DNA from: Theristus sp. LFF4_11
Lineage: Eukaryota; Nematoda; Chromadorea; Monhysterida; Xyalidae
Length of the DNA: 64,000 nucleotides
Assembly: GCA_030248135.1 (NCBI GenBank)
Contig: JASANC010003464.1
Span: forward strand, 62,001 to 126,000
Direction of reading: 5' to 3'
The translations under genes and the position numbers were made by a program. Positions 32,117 through 56,834 of this stretch are shown in pieces. Under the pieces are notes generated by a model. That model did no database searches and was not told the origin of the DNA. It saw nothing but the letters and a program-made list of their open reading frames with translations. How positions within the stretch are numbered: the stretch's first letter is position 1; every line of letters starts with the position of its first letter.

Positions 32117-35100
32117 ATGTGGTGGAAGGTGCCAGTGATACTTGTTGCTGTCCAATGGCTGCTTCCAGAATCGTTCGCGAGCAAGGTAAAACGTTTACCA
32201 CCTCACTGCTTTTTACCAACCGGAAACTAAACAGAAACCATGTCGAACAATTTCGCAACAAAAAACCTAACAATCAGTGCGCCTGTGTTTTTCATGCAGC
32301 GTATTTTTAATCTTCACTTTTAAGATTGTAATGCGTCATTTCAGCAATTACAGTGGTTACTTACACAAACAACTAACCTAAACCCTCACTATCTTGATCA
32401 GTTCTTTGTTTCAGTGAACGTGAATATGCTTGGATATTTTTCTTTTGCTCCTGTTTTGCGCACACAACTTTCATCTGCGTTCAGTTCATCAACACGCACC
32501 TCCCGAACACGGAGACCACCCTGTCGTCGCGCGATTTCAACTTGGCACGCAGTCTGCTGAGCAGCGGCGCGATCACGAACGAGCAGTTTGCGAAGCCGAA
32601 TCTGTTCGAGGGTGACATTGCGAATGCGGGCCTGAACGCGCGCACGGTCGAGCTGTTCCTGAATCCGCAGCTGGCCGCGTCGCGCAGCGGCCTCCAGCGG
32701 AACGCAGTGCTCAAGCGCTACCAGCTGTGGCCGCGCGGCAGAGTGCCCTACGCCATCTCCAACCAGTACACGGCACGCAGGTGAGCGAGCGCTCACTTTC
32801 CAGGCGCCTCGTTGATTTGCTCAACTGATCACCAATCTGCGAGATCGCACGTGCACGGATGAAAGTGAAATGTTCAGTCGCGCTGCCATCGCCGCTGCCA
32901 TCGCCGAATACCACGAGCGGACGTGCGTGAAATTTGTGCCGAAAAAGAGCACCGATCGCGACTATTTATTCATTGTGCCAGACGGAGGCTGCTATTCGAT
33001 GGTTGGCAGAGCGGGTGAGTTGAACACTTCGACAACACTGTCATATAAAAGCGATACAAAAAAACGCAGTATAGGAGGCCAACAACGGCTGTCGTTGGAT
33101 GAGGGCTGCTTTGAGAAAGGCACCATCGAGCACGAAATGATGCACGCGCTTGGTTTCTTCCACGAGCAGTCACGCACTGACCGCGACAACTTTGTCACCA
33201 TCAAATGGAACAACGTTCAATCGGGCAAGAAAGGTGACTCGCAACGCAAGTGGCCAACCAAACTTGTCCAAGCCTGAACGTCGCTGAGAAGAATGCTTGT
33301 TTGCAGATCAATTCCAGAAATATGGCTCCAATCGAATCACCGATCTTGGTGCACCATACGATTACGGTGCGTGCATTTTTACAATCCTCACTACGCTTGA
33401 ATGTGTCAGAGAAAAGAGCGCTCATTGCGCATTTAAAAGGCGGAATATGAATGAAAAAGTGGAAAAGTTATGCGGTAAATAAGAACACATGAAAATAAGA
33501 ATCATATACAATTCGTTTTAGTTTGAAACAACATTCAAAAAGTGGAAGTTGGTCTTACAAATCCAAATCTTTTTTGCTAAGTACAAGGTGATTATTAAAG
33601 ATGAAATTACACTGAGAAATTGCATTTTTCTTCGAGTGTGACAGTGGCGATAAAAATTGAAAGGGCGAACACATCTGATGACAAAAAGGAAAAACAAGAA
33701 TAAGTAACACTGTTTTTAGAATATATAATTCGCGTCTGGAACGTATCTAGATACGTAAGACGTCTTGCGGAGATTTTTCCTCGGCACAGTTGCAACTTTG
33801 GCAGGTCTCTTCGTGCGCACAGTTACAAGTTTGCAGCATCTACATCGTATGTATGCTAGTTGCTGCAGGACAGCGAGTAAATTTTGAAAACGCTCGCTGG
33901 TCCACGTCCACTCATATAATGCGTGATGATGCGCTGTCCGCTCGCTCGCGCATCTGCATGATAAAACGTGCTGCATGAATGAATAACGTTGGTTATGCTG
34001 ACTTCAAACGCAGGCTCTGTGATGCATTACGGGCCCACGTATTTCAGTCGTGATGGCTCACCGACGATTGTGCCCAAACGACGGGGCGTGGAGATCGGCC
34101 AGCGGAGGGGCGTCAGCAAAATTGATGTCATCAAGATCAACCGACTTTACAAGTGCAAATCGTCAGGTACATAAATTCTGATGATTTATGGGCGGGCAGC
34201 TGCAAGTATCGGGCTTTTGTATCAGCTTATAATTGTTAGCAGATGTTGACCAGTTGACAGCGTGTTTTCGGTTGTCTGTCCAGGTGTGACAGGCCTTTTC
34301 AAGCCTGCACCGAGCGGCAGTTTGTTCTGTCGTGACCGTCGTTCCAGTTGCCGTCTCATGGCCTCTGTCTCTGGCTTGTGTCGTTCGCAAGCATCCATGA
34401 AACGAGACTGTGCAAAATCGTGCAATTTTTGCTCCATTAGCACCGGCGGTGGAAAACCACGTCCAACAACCAGCGGTAATCGGCCATATTATCATTTTCT
34501 CGGTGTTTCTGGCTTTTTCGTAAAAGAAAATAAAATAGAACAAAAACCAAGTATGACCTATTTTTAAACGTGTCCCACTGAAATGACGTCATGTGCCGCC
34601 AAACATGCGCTTGCCGTTCCCATGAAACCAGATTTTCCGTTTGCCGATTTTCCCCGCAAACAAATGGTGAATGTCGAATCAGTCACACCAAACTTTCATT
34701 TTAGAGCCTGTACTTTGACAAAGGGGCGTTTTTAAAACAAATGACGTCATTTTAGTCCGGACACGTTTGAATAAATCCACAATACATACAATATGTAACG
34801 CGGTTAACAGGAACATATCGATATTATCATTTGGAACTGCATCAATGTTTGCATTTAACAGGCAACACTGCAACAGGCTCAGCTACAATCGTGGAAATGT
34901 TTCAGTTTCTGCGGCATGTAAAGCGGCAATGTCAAGCCGGAAACGAGCCGATTGTGGCTGGCAGGGAATCACAGAAGCACAGTGCTTGAAGCGTAAATGC
35001 TGCTGGGACCCATCACAACCTGAAGTTCCCTGGTGTTTTCACAAGCCAAAACGACCAACCACCACAACAAGTGCAGCCACAGTTTTTGAAACGTTTCAAT

Positions 35101-35535
35101 GCTTCAATTAAAAAACGGCTGTTTGCGAAACAACTTTACTGAGATCTTTCTGAAACGTTCGTTTACAATAATAAGCATAGGCATGTTTATTTTCAGGTGG
35201 CAAAAACAACTGCCGAGACCTACGACAAGATTGCGACATCATGGAAAATTTCTTCGGCTACTGCACTCATAAGTCAGAATCAGTGGTCATGAAAGAGATC
35301 TGTCCGGCAACCTGTCGTCTGTGCTCCGGTTTGCTTGAATTGAATCTGTTTGAACCAGATTTCTAATTGAATCGTATATTCAAAACACTTGACAATTGAT
35401 TAAAACCGGTTTGCAGAAGTGACACTTTTCAAATCGGAATGCTTTGACCAGCTGGTTGGTTGTGCGGTGTTTGTGCGCATTGGCATGTGCAGTCGCATGC
35501 AGCACGTTTGCGCGAAATCGTGCAATGCCTGCTGA
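32117..35535 (+). CDS. Secreted astacin metalloprotease with ShK and trefoil domains
   Basis: Ten exons close in phase: 32117-32185, 32485-32780, 32878-33014, 33075-33233, 33307-33366, 34014-34166, 34284-34475, 34906-35070, 35197-35328, 35417-35535, giving 493 aa. Exon 1 is a signal peptide (ILVAVQWLLPESFA). The propeptide has the FEGD aspartate switch (D67), which occupies the active-site zinc in zymogens. The catalytic domain has HEMMHALGFFHE (zinc His187, 191, 197; Glu188) and the Met-turn SVMHY (M244). After it come an ShK domain (six Cys), a trefoil domain (DCGWQGIT, KCCWD, WCF), and two more ShK domains. Nematode NAS proteases commonly carry ShK domains and act in cuticle, moulting or digestion; a trefoil between ShK domains is unusual. 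It is convergent with the FAS gene, 314 bp away. Confidence 0.92.
33640..33975 (+). repeat. R1 dispersed repeat within astacin intron 5
   Basis: It begins with AAAAATTGAAAGGGCGAACA, the edge of the 172-bp unit, and ends with ATAATGCGTGATGATGCGCT and GCGCATCTGCATGATAAAA. It accounts for half of the 647-bp intron. Confidence 0.75.
34551..34783 (+). mobile_element. MITE with CRE-containing inverted repeats, copy 1
   Basis: The ends are AAACGTGTCCCACTGAAATG and the complement of CAAACGTGTCCGGACTAAAA, each followed inward by TGACGTCA (34,584-34,591 and 34,742-34,749). It is about 230 bp long with no protein frame. Two further copies are at 48.93 and 59.50 kb. This one lies in astacin intron 7. 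Confidence 0.85.
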
Positions 35536-35849
35536 GTGCAGGGTGATTTTGTGAAACTGCGTGTAGGCAGCCTCCTCAAATCAAAACCTCAACTCCCCGC
35601 TGTGTAACCATTTTTTTATTTTTGTGCTTGAATATTGTAATGCAGTGACAAAAATCGAAAACACCCAGAAATGAACAAAAAACTTCTTGCATTGGTCCCC
35701 TTTTCTGTCTAAAATCCAGATTTGCGCCGGAGCACATTGTTTATGTGGAACGTTTTTGAAACTACGGAAACATCAGTGCCCATTAAAATGAAATAGTGTC
35801 AAACTAAAAAAGTGTTCTGCGCGATTATAAAGTGAATGATAAAAAAACA
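35536..35849. other. Shared 3' region between convergent astacin and FAS genes
   Basis: The two stop codons are 314 bp apart. I see no canonical AATAAA on either strand, though ATTAAA occurs on the plus strand at 35,783. Confidence 0.4.
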
Positions 35850-48256
<12,407 letters not shown>

Positions 48257-48930
48257 CGTTTGCTCGTGCTCTTTTTAATATTCAAATCGGGAACTTTGCA
48301 GAAACACTATAAAAAGATTTTTGCGCATTGCTTCCAACTTCGAATTGCTGATCGATTTGAGGTCGTGCTGGTTGCTGAGTTGAGCTGGTCGGCATTGGCA
48401 CAGACAGCACCGCACGAGTCACCGATTTCACTCAGCCTTTACTCTTTTTTGCGAACTTCAGATGTACACGTACGTACGTGTCTCGCAAAATAATTCGCGC
48501 AAACATATGTCGCATTAGATAAGTTTTGTCGTCGTCGCTCGGATATTTTTAAATATTTGAAAGAATTAGCACAAAGGTGTCTGCGTGTTCATTATGCCCT
48601 TGACTTTTAAAGGAGTTTGCGTGACGTAACAAGTGTGCTGCTGTGTTGCGTGCTCGCTGCTGCTGCAAAAAGCACCATAACAATCGTTCATTTGCATTCA
48701 CGCAGAATAAAAAAGTTTGGGCATTATGGGAATGCGATACCATCTTTGTCAAGTCCCATTGTTATGCGAGTTATTTTTTGAAGTGTGACATCGTGTTGGA
48801 ATAAATAAATGCACTCATTAAATTTTTCATTTTTGTATGACCTGAAAACAAACAAAAGACATTTATTTCTTCACAACCCAAGTCGAGGGAACTCCGGTCG
48901 GGTTTCAGAGATCGTCAGTAACTCGATGTT
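48257..48930. other. FAS upstream region
   Basis: 5' flank of the FAS gene. No TATA box was found at a useful distance from 48,256, and no repeat copy was recognised. Confidence 0.35.
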
Positions 48931-48932
48931 GG

Positions 48933-49165
48933 TATGACCTATTTTTTTAAACGTGTCCCACTGAAATGACGTCATGTGCCGCCAAACATGCGCTTGCCGT
49001 TCACAGCAAACCAGACTTTCCGTTTAGCTGATTTCTTCCCGTAAACAAATTGAATGTCGAATCAGTCACATCAAACTAAAATTTTAGTGCCTGTACTTTG
49101 ACAAACGAGCGTTTTTAAAGCAAATGACGTCATTTTAGTCCGGACAGGTTTGAATAAATCCACAA
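48933..49165 (+). mobile_element. MITE with CRE-containing inverted repeats, copy 2
   Basis: Same ends and length as the copy at 34.55 kb. TGACGTCA is present near both ends. It lies about 0.7 kb upstream of the FAS start codon, the only copy in a putative promoter region. Confidence 0.85.
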
Positions 49166-49216
49166 AAGTTGGTACTGTTCCACATGCATGTGAGATTTTC
49201 TGGAAAAGATGTACGC

Positions 49217-49461
49217 TATAGCCGAGTAAACATGGCAGCTTTTTGCAGGGTGCAAGAAGCGCTCGAACTTTAAGTGAAAGAAAGAAACGCAATTGTGTGT
49301 CGAATGTGACGTCTTTTTTGAAACTAATTTATTCTTCATGCTATTCTGTTCATTTTTTCTCCGTTGCACACACGAATTGTGTTGGCATTCTGAAGACAAC
49401 TCGTAGTCTGTGATTAATTCCACCTTGAGGGAGAATACAAGGACTGCTTTTATTCGGCCAC
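49217..49461 (-). mobile_element. MITE with GGCCGARTAAA inverted repeats, copy 1
   Basis: One end reads TAGCCGAGTAAACATGGCAG, the other the complement of TGGCCGAATAAAAGCAGTCC. It matches 58,664-58,930 in reverse complement along about 245 bp. Confidence 0.8.
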
Positions 49462-49574
49462 ACCGTAGATGTAGACTGTGCAGATGCAGAGGCAGTAATC
49501 AATTCCCCGGAAGAAATTTTAACATGGGTCAAAATGGAAATGTTCGCCGAACAGTCGTTTTTGTTTCTAAAAAT

Positions 49575-49735
49575 TCTTCTGCACGATCATCTGCATCTGC
49601 ATCGATATCTGCAAGATTATGTGCGTCGGCATGGATATCTGCACAATCATCTATCCGCATTTACATCGATATCTGCACGAATATCGGCATCTGGCTCGAT
49701 ATTCTGCACGAACATCTGCATTCCTGCTCTAACAT
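49575..49735. repeat. Imperfect minisatellite of ATATCTGCACGA-type units
   Basis: Seven or more variants of ATCTGCACGA and ATCTGCATCTGCATCGAT recur at irregular 12-30 bp spacing. An open frame crosses it, but only because the unit lacks stops. Confidence 0.7.
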
Positions 49736-50933
49736 TTTTCTGCGTGTCATTGGCCGGGCGCAATCTAACTGCGAATTTACGTTTTCGGCTAAATGCCATC
49801 CATTTTTTCAAATTCCAGCGATTTGTGCATCTTCTGACTGAACAAATCTTAAACCCGGAATAAAAAATTTACATTGTCGCAGATACTCGAAGTTGAATCA
49901 ATTCAAGTTTGTGACATCCCGATTTGTATGCGGTGTTACGGCCTATTTGCATCCGCTATCATTCACGAAAGCAAAATTTAACAATAACAGTCCCAACCAA
50001 CTTAATGGTAGTTATTTCTGACCACGTATAAACGAGGTTTGAACTGCTCTGCGGCTTACGAAAAGTTCACTATCCCAGTGATTCCAACAAATTCAGTTTG
50101 ATGAGCTGAAAACAAAAAAAATGGATCAGAGTTCGCACGACGCACACACAACTGCGCTCAACTTTTTAATCCAGCCGCTGTGTGTTTTAGTCTTATCATT
50201 TATGCAATCAAGTTAATCTATCGATAAAGTTCGATGTGTTGTTGTTGGTGTGGTTTTGGTGGTACACACATCCGTCATGCATGATATTGTCACTTTATTT
50301 CCCACAAGTTTGAACAATAAGCTTTGCTTCGTGTACCATTAAAACTGTTTAGCGAAGCGAAAGAAGCGCCTGGTAAATATGCACAGCATAAAAACGCACA
50401 CGTTGAACCCAACACCAAAAGATCGTTTGGTTAAAAATAAAATTCGAGCAAATACAAGCAATTACAGTAGTGTAACGCTTGCCGGTATGCAATAATAGTA
50501 GCCATTTTGCTAAGTTCGAATCGTAACACATCAAATATCACCAGATGAACCAAACTCAAGACAAGATACAGTAAACAAACACCGATTTCAGTTGTAAAAC
50601 TTTAATAATAACTAACTTTCACCTCTGAACGCTTTCAGTCATACTGAGTCAATTTAGTTCGACAAGTCAAGATCGACACAGCGAAAAGCTGAGCTGTACT
50701 ACTTTAAGATTTGCTTTTGACAAACCCACCTGCTTAATGCTTGCATGTTCTCTGCTGCTATTCTGATGCATACAGATAGATAGTGATATGACGTGACCTG
50801 ATATCTCAAGGCCATTTCTTGACAACGCAAACGGTGACGGAAAATATCAGCTTGAACAGTGGTGAAAACGAGCGAAAACACCGAATACCAACCGACGAAG
50901 GCTGTCGAAACAGAGCGAAGCGCAATGCGTCGT
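49736..50933. other. Intergenic, downstream of the LAPTM-like gene
   Basis: AT-rich with no exon-like frame. The 3' untranslated region of the minus-strand gene should lie in the right part. Confidence 0.35.
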
Positions 50934-53228
50934 TCATGCGACAGTGTCCCTGTGTTGCTCAGAATGTTCAGCATGTGCGTCGTGCAGCAAGTGGCCGAGT
51001 GCACTGGCGTCTGCTTGTGTTGTGCTGTGATTGTGCGAGCATGACGCTTCAGTGTCGCCCACACCGCCGCCAGCGCACTCCACAAACGCACGGTACGAGC
51101 CGGTGTGCTTCGCAGCCTCCTGCGCCTCCTTCATGGCGACCAACGTTTCATAAGCGGGCGGTGGACCCTCGCCACTGGCCAACGATGCCAGTGGTGTGCC
51201 GGTGGCCGGGCTGCACTGCCAGTAGGGCGGGGGTGCATCGCGCAGCATTGGCGTCATTCCTGACAGGTACACGTCACCATTGGCAGCAGCGGTGTCACGT
51301 GACACGCCAACCGTGTCGTCAGTACTGGAACAATTCGAAACAATACGTAACATGATTACGTAACAAACAATGCATCATTATGGTCGCGGTCGCGTGCAGC
51401 AATTTGCAGACATGACGCATGACTGACACGTTGCATGAAATATTGTGCTTGTGTTGGAAGTTTTGCAGCTGCTGCCACACTACCATGCAAAGCACTGCTA
51501 CACCACCCAGCAAAACTAAAACTTGACTTTTCGGAATGATTTGTTTTGCTCCGAACCGCCAACAAAAATCATCAAACAAGAAAAAAAAACATTCGGTATA
51601 GTCGTCGTGGACTCGCGACAAACAAAGATGCAAACAGCGAACCGACCGAGTGCTGCGTGTGCGATCGTGTGCAGCGCGCGTGCCACGACTGCTGCCAGCT
51701 GCGGTGTTGCCGTTGCGAGCGTCGCGTTCAGTGAAGTATTGAAAACAGCGATACGGGATGTAGAGGAACGTGCAGTGCATCATCAGCTTCAGGAAGCCCT
51801 CGGTCATCGGGCCGGATTTGTGCTGATAGAAGGCGTTGAACGTGCGCACCGTGTACTGCATGACGAGCAGCGTGCGGAAGACCACGTGCGGCAGCAGCAG
51901 CCAGCGGCGGCCACTCCTCACGCCGTACAGCAACAGGCCGACGATGCACATCTCCATCAGCACCCGGATCGCCATGGCACCTGCGCAGACGCACTGCGTT
52001 CAAGTCTACATCGGCAACACTTATAATTATTATATTTATGAGGTACAGTTGAACTATGAATTATTGGCAATCAGCTGATTGGTTGGTGGTCACGTGCATG
52101 AATATTTTCTGTGCTGGCATTGCTGCGCGGCTGAAGTTGGCAGCACAGAAAACATGCATACCGTAATATCAACGAATCAGCTGGTTCCCTATGATTTAGA
52201 GTTCGACTGTACATCGTACGTAACGCAACAGTAAGCTAGCTCAACAAAATATGAATTAAATATGATTAAATATAAACTCTGTGCCCGCTCAGCTGGTTTA
52301 AACAACGACTCTTCTGAAGATAACAACTAAACTGTTCACCCAAAAAAACATCAAGCAACGCACTGATGAGTTCGACGGTGGAGTGGACTTTTATGGGACG
52401 TGTCTGCGACCAGCTTTGTTCGTGCTCGCCAAGCAGTTTTGCCAGGCGTTCCATGTTGATGTTGCCGTGTGTGGCGAGCATGACGACAATCAGCGTCGCA
52501 AACGCCAGTTGGTAGCCAAGGTCAATGTAACCTGTCAATGTAACAGACCAGGTGGCTCTGTTGATCACAGTGAACAGAGACTGAAATTGCGCAGTTTTCT
52601 TTGCTTGAGCAACAAAGTTGTCGCTTACCAAGCAGTTTAGTGGCGAACGTCACGTGAAAGCCACAGCAGCGCCACCGCGGGTCTTCTTCCGAGAACGTGC
52701 TTGCCGATCTGCGGTGCCGTTCGTTTGCAGACGTCAGCCAATTGGTGAGCTGCATGTTGCGCCGGCGTGGCGACAAACGGGCTGATGCGTGGCTGCTGCG
52801 CTCGGCAGGCCGTGGCGGCACGTTCGAACTCGAACTCAACTGCGAACGCTCCTGAAATGAATGCAATCACGTCGGGTTCCCCAAACGTCATGCAAAGCAG
52901 AATGGCAATCGTTTGTGGGTAGTGACCCAGACAAACCAACAAAATGGAATGAAAAAACGAGGACATTATTGTTGTCAAGTCAAAAGAACTGCTGGAACAT
53001 GGAACGGAACGTTTACAAAATCTCATTTCAATGACTCACCTGAGCCCGATGAGCGGCCGGTGCATCTGGCACGGGAGAACGGAGAGTGCGTGCACGAAAC
53101 TGGTGCCACCACTTGCGAGTGCGTGCCTGTGCAGCTGCGTTGTCTCTCTGTGCGCCAGCAGCAGCTTCTCCAGTCGGTGAATCAGGCCGCGTCGCCGTCA
53201 CACTCATATTATCAGCAGAGCCAGACAT
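50934..53228 (-). CDS. LAPTM-like endolysosomal four-TM protein
   Basis: Five exons close in phase: 53228-53040, 52851-52629, 52531-52328, 51980-51647, 51324-50934, giving 446 aa. A Ser/Arg/Ala-rich N-terminal region of about 125 residues leads to DPRWRCCGFHVTFATKLLG, the Cys-rich entry to TM1 that is typical of LAPTM proteins. Four hydrophobic segments follow: AFATLIVVMLATHG, VLMEMCIVGLLLYGV, VVFRTLLVMQYTV and LMMHCTFLYIPYRCFQYF. The C-terminal tail has two PY motifs, PPPYW and GPPPAYETL, which in this family recruit NEDD4-type ubiquitin ligases for lysosomal sorting. Vertebrate LAPTMs are 226-317 aa, so the N-terminal extension is unusual. It is divergent with the Sgf11 gene. Confidence 0.65.
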
Positions 53229-53545
53229 CGAGCGTTTCTTTTCTTTTTGAAATCGATAAGTGAACAAGCAAATAATATACAGTCACGCACGCTCAAGCCG
53301 GATAGCTTTGATTGACTTGATTGAACTCCAACAATCTCCAGAGAAGAGAACCACTTTTGACTGAAAATACCGATCCCGTGACCCGTCCCGCTCGGCTTCT
53401 GCACCCTAAAAATGAAACTGCTTTTCTGTTTTCGTTGGTTGTTTCTTCTTTCAAATTGGGTTGCCACTTGCCGCCGTTGCTCGCGGAGTCGCGGTCGCGC
53501 TCGCTTCGCTTTGTTCATTCAATCACTCTCACTTATCATCGTTCA
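53229..53545. promoter_or_regulatory. Shared bidirectional promoter region
   Basis: Only 317 bp separate the divergent start codons of the LAPTM-like and Sgf11 genes. There is no TATA box in a useful position. The right half has GC-rich GTCGCGGTCGCGCTCGC near 53,490. Confidence 0.5.
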
Positions 53546-56289
53546 ATGATGAGCGCACCTTGTGTTGATGAGCTGGCAGAATGGCTGTTGGACAAGTTGT
53601 TTGCGGAATCGTTGCTCTTGGCCACTGCTGAAACGCACAGATTCGCTAAATTGGGTCTAAATTTCCTTTGGATCGATGAACGAAATGTAAAAACGGAAAC
53701 AGCTTCGGAAAGTGTTTCGGTGCGATCACCAATTCGAACGGTAAACGATCGCAGAGTGTTCACAAGGTTTGTTTGTTGTTGTTGTTACTTGTTATATGAG
53801 GTGAAAGTTGATACAAACGTTTGCTTCTGTTGTGCATTTTTGTAGTTTTTCCATGCTTGCTCGCCCTTCACAGTAACACAGTTGAGTTGAAAGTTGGAAC
53901 TGTTTGCTACTTTAACAGCATTTCATTTGCTTTTAGCTTTTGTACGGATGTGTTCGGCGTCAATCTGCAAACGTTGAACAAGGATGTTCGATCGCAAACT
54001 TGCAAATGTCCCGTTTGTAAACGAAATTTAGCAGCACATCGCTTTGCACCGCATCTCGAACATTGTATGGGAATGGGAAGGCACAGTTCGCGGTTAGTTC
54101 TGGCTCTGCCCAATTTGTTCACGTGAAGCTGTTCATCACAGAGGTGGAATTTTTCCGAAAAATATAATTTTGTGAAAAGTTCCCGAAAATTTTTCGGAAC
54201 CTCCAGTTCATCATATGATTTGCTGCGAGTGATGTTGTGACGCCTTTCAGACTGGCGACGCGTCGTGTGCGTTCGTCACGAGCGACGTCACTCGATCGCT
54301 CCATGGGCAGCTGCATGCCAATGAGCGCAAGCACTTCAAACATTGACGCGCTCGTCTCGTTGCAGGTGCCACTTCTGACCACATTTCTCATTTGCTTTAT
54401 TTATTCCAGGTTGTGCACCAACATGACGCAGTGCAGTGTGCATTTTTGCAGTTGCCTTTCAGGGTTGCTCTTCGAGCCGAACATCCGGCGTGCGCCATTT
54501 GAGTTCGGCCACAGCACGCGCCTCGCCAAGGAGGGTGGCAAGCAGCATATTGCTCGACAAATCAATTTCGAATCTTGATTCCGAAGACGATGAAGTGTCC
54601 GTTAGTGAATTGTGTCGTGCTGTTGCAGTCTGTCTCGATATGACATGCAATTAGCTGATTGGTTGGTGACCATGCATGTGTGCATTCTGTGTAGGACACA
54701 CTCCACCTCTACATCAATGCCTGTACATAATGCCTGCGTCACGATTCACGACGAGGTCATTAGCCAATCAGCTTATTGCATGTGATTGAGAAAAGACTGT
54801 AAAAACTGGTGCATTTTTGTAGCACACGCTGAGCACAGGCTGGAATGAATCGGTTATTGATTGATCGAGCCGTGTCAAGCCAGGCGGCTCAAGCAAGCTG
54901 CGCTGCAGATCTGCGTTCAGTCAGCTAGTGACTGATTCTCAACGGAGGAGTTTTCACAACGCTTGACATTTGAACTTCTCGTTTCGCGCGCGGAATGGCT
55001 GAACACAGTTTGGTCAATTTTCAATGGACATTGTCACTGTTGGTTCACACAGGATGCGTCACATTCGAATTCGCTGTTGAACGAGTCGATCGACGAGCGA
55101 GACGACCAGGACGACGACGACGACGACTGGCTGCGCAGCGTCTCCACGGCGGCACGACGCAAAAAGAAACGCAGACAGGCTGCGAATTTGAATGGCGCCA
55201 AGGGACGCTCACAGCGAATGACCGGCGGCGGCGGCAAGGTCAGGTCAACGTTGCTCTCAACAACAGCACCGACCACGATCTACGGCACCGAAAAGACTGC
55301 GAGACGTGCGCGCGACAACAATGATGGTAAACTGCTGCTGGGAATTGGAAGACATCGCACTGTAATGTGGCACAAACACTGCAAATGGCATTCCGCACGT
55401 CTGTCTAGTGAGTAGTGACCATGCAACAGCATCGCGCAACAGCGGCCTTCACTGTTGATCGAGAGCGTTTCTGTCAGTTTTACTCGAGTGCTGTGCATGC
55501 GTTCTTGCAGACACAGCGATCATGCTGCGCTCGAGTGCGAGTCAGCGTGCGTGGCTGGCCACTGTGTTTGACGACGACTCCGCCTTGTATGACGATGGCC
55601 TTTCGTCGTACGGCGAACGCAGCAACTCACCACTGGACATTGCTGATGCCACCGCGACCACCTCAACCAAAACCAGATCCACGTCGCGAAATGCGCTCAG
55701 TTCACACGTACGGTTGGCATAAAAAATCGTCGTTCTATACGCTTTTTTCAGACCAAAAAGTTGTGCTTTGAAATAAACGAGAAATAACCGGCTTTTCAGT
55801 TTTTCTCGTATTTTCCGATTTTTTTTCAACATCGGACTGGATTTTTTCATATTACTTTTTTCACTCGTTCAGCAGCTTCATACGTTTCTTGTGCAAACAA
55901 AAGTACAATACTAAACGTCTTAAAATCGCTCTGAGACAAGAAGGCAGGTGCAATGAAGACTTTACATGCCACCTCTACATGGCACTCAAATAAATCTCGT
56001 GTCACTTTCATTCAATTGCATCTGGTGTCACGGCGGTAACTTTAATATTCAACGGGACATTGGCAGCACAGCAGATGCACTCAGTTGTTGTGTTGTTGCA
56101 TTTCAGTCGCACAAAAGGTCGAGCGTGCGGTCGGCTTGCAGCAAGCAGCAGGAGGCGGACGTCGTCATCGACAACATGTTCGAACGGTTCTCTGCCACCG
56201 AGTTCAATCTGTTCACGGACTCAAACTCAAACGACACAAACGCGTCGCAGCAACGCAGCCCCAATGCGACGCCAACAGCGTTCAGCTGA
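53546..56289 (+). CDS. sgf11: SAGA deubiquitinase subunit Sgf11/ATXN7L3 homologue
   Basis: Seven exons close in phase: 53546-53766, 53937-54092, 54251-54365, 54463-54600, 55053-55326, 55511-55707, 56107-56289, giving 427 aa. The N-terminal helix DELAEWLLDKLFAESLL matches the segment that packs against the USP22/Nonstop-ENY2 module. The zinc finger is CPVCKRNLAAHRFAPHLEHC (Cys98, Cys101, His113, Cys117), then MGMGRHSSR, the basic patch that contacts the nucleosome acidic surface. The rest is acidic and low-complexity (a DDQDDDDDD run, then RKKKRR), longer than the human protein (about 347 aa). Its role is to activate H2B deubiquitination within SAGA. A second ATG follows the first immediately. 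AATAAA is at 56,613. Confidence 0.88.
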
Positions 56290-56612
56290 GTGGGTCACGT
56301 GCAGAATACGGAATTCCACAGTTCACAATTCAGGAGAAATTTCAGCGATTTCTAATGTCAGCTTTCACGAGCTATCTCGTTGTGCGCTTTCTGTTGAAAG
56401 TTATTTTTCTGCTTCATTGCTTCTGATTCGTTTGTTCTATTTTGCGCGTTTCATTGCGAGTGTTCGTCTGTAAACTACCAGGTGTTTCATTGTCTCAATT
56501 TGTCTGCCATTGTTTATCGCTCAGCATATTGCGTTTTTTGTGAAACACTTGTGACCTCGGCTGAACGTCAGGTTTGCACTGCTGCCGGTGATTGTTATGT
56601 GAGTGAATACTG

Positions 56613-56618
56613 AATAAA
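56613..56618 (+). terminator. Poly(A) signal AATAAA of the Sgf11 gene
   Basis: It lies 324 bp after the stop and 217 bp before the next gene's start codon. Confidence 0.55.
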
Positions 56619-56834
56619 ACATGCTAAAATCAGTGTGCGCGCTTTTTGACGCTGCCAATGTGAAACGCTGTTGTCACGCCGTTTACACGACTGTGCTGGT
56701 GGCCAGCACATACCATACATGCAGAGTTTAAAAGTGTGTTATCCAACAATGTGCTGTTGTTTGGTGCAAGTTGAACGTTCTGAATATATTGTTGCACGTT
56801 TTCCGCATCTGCATTGCACAGAGTTCCTGGCAAC

